45,887 bases of DNA, from the NCBI GenBank assembly GCA_015499985.1, contig JAAAUF010000239.1, positions 1 through 45,887 of the forward strand. Direction: 5' to 3'. Below are positions 45,621 through 45,887 of the stretch, one piece after another (within the stretch, counting starts at the first letter, position 1; each line of letters begins with the position of its first letter). Under the pieces are notes generated by a model. The model worked only from the letters and a program-made list of their open reading frames with translations, had not been told where the DNA came from and made no database searches. Position numbers and translations under genes: made by a program. Origin of the DNA: Haplosporangium gracile (Eukaryota; Mortierellomycota; Mortierellomycetes; Mortierellales; Mortierellaceae).

Positions 45621-45887
45621 AGTCGTGTGTCTTCCAGAATGCTTAATTTTGTTTTCCCAGGATCTGAGTTGGGAATCTGGATTCTTTTTAGTGGTTCGAG
45701 AGTGCGCTTGTGAGCGGAATGAACTCCTTCTTTGCATCAAGCGGGGCGGCTCTTGCCCGCGGTTCTGGAGCGACCAAGCTACTGAGTTCCCTTTTCGATA
45801 CTGTATTTTTTGAGGGCGATCGCTTTTTTTTATGATCGTTTGTTTGTTTTATCAAGTACTTCTTCCGAAATGCTACGAGTGCCCTTT
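45621..45887. other. downstream of TRM10 to the window end
   Basis: No gene seen; T-rich at the right end. Confidence 0.5.

Noticed and set aside
1..45887. CRISPR arrays, bacterial operons, prophage or plasmid features
   Set aside because: None seen; the DNA is intron-bearing eukaryotic sequence.

Overview
The window is nuclear DNA of a filamentous fungus, most likely an early-diverging one of the Mucoromycota/Mortierella type. The signs are protein genes with two to seven exons and short GT-AG introns, long CT- or CAA-rich leaders, AATAAA signals, a eukaryotic tRNA-Asp, and standard fungal housekeeping genes. The lineage is an inference from gene style and protein resemblance; no search was run. 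All exon maps below were built by hand, requiring splice sites and reading phase to agree.

Layout. A truncated tRNA-Asp lies at 1-55. At 1.0-5.6 kb there is an intact UPF0045/Ecm15-like gene, a decayed tandem copy of it with a truncated copy of the NUR1 start, and then the intact divergent NUR1-like nuclear rim gene. At 5.9-7.9 kb is V-ATPase subunit D (VMA8). At 8.5-9.9 kb is an unrecognised His/Ser-rich protein on the minus strand. At 10.7-11.3 kb is a small DUF1772-type membrane protein. At 12.9-13.5 kb is a doubtful gene without a visible AUG. At 15.5-18.0 kb is sterol O-acyltransferase, tail to tail with a HIT-family hydrolase (18.1-19.0 kb, minus). At 19.7-20.9 kb is an EI24/Lds-Rrt8-like membrane protein. 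At 21.8-22.3 kb is a non-autonomous inverted-repeat element with arms of about 145 bp. At 22.5-25.4 kb is a secreted beta-helix (pectin-lyase-fold) protein on the minus strand. At 25.7-29.1 kb is a head-to-head pair of degenerate genes for mitochondrial proteins (QCR8-like and succinyl-CoA ligase beta-like). A gene-poor stretch follows to 33.7 kb. At 33.7-34.3 kb is a single-domain YdcZ/DUF606 transporter. A second gene-poor stretch runs to 40.0 kb. At 40.0-43.4 kb is a transcription factor that appears to join an SPT23/MGA2-like DNA-binding domain to three zinc fingers. At 43.7-45.6 kb is the tRNA m1G9 methyltransferase TRM10.

The genes do not form one pathway; this is ordinary mixed fungal chromosome. 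The three points most worth a second look are the SPT23/MGA2-zinc-finger architecture, the duplicated divergent gene pair in which each copy of the shared promoter has kept a different one of its two genes, and the degenerate QCR8/LSC2 pair.
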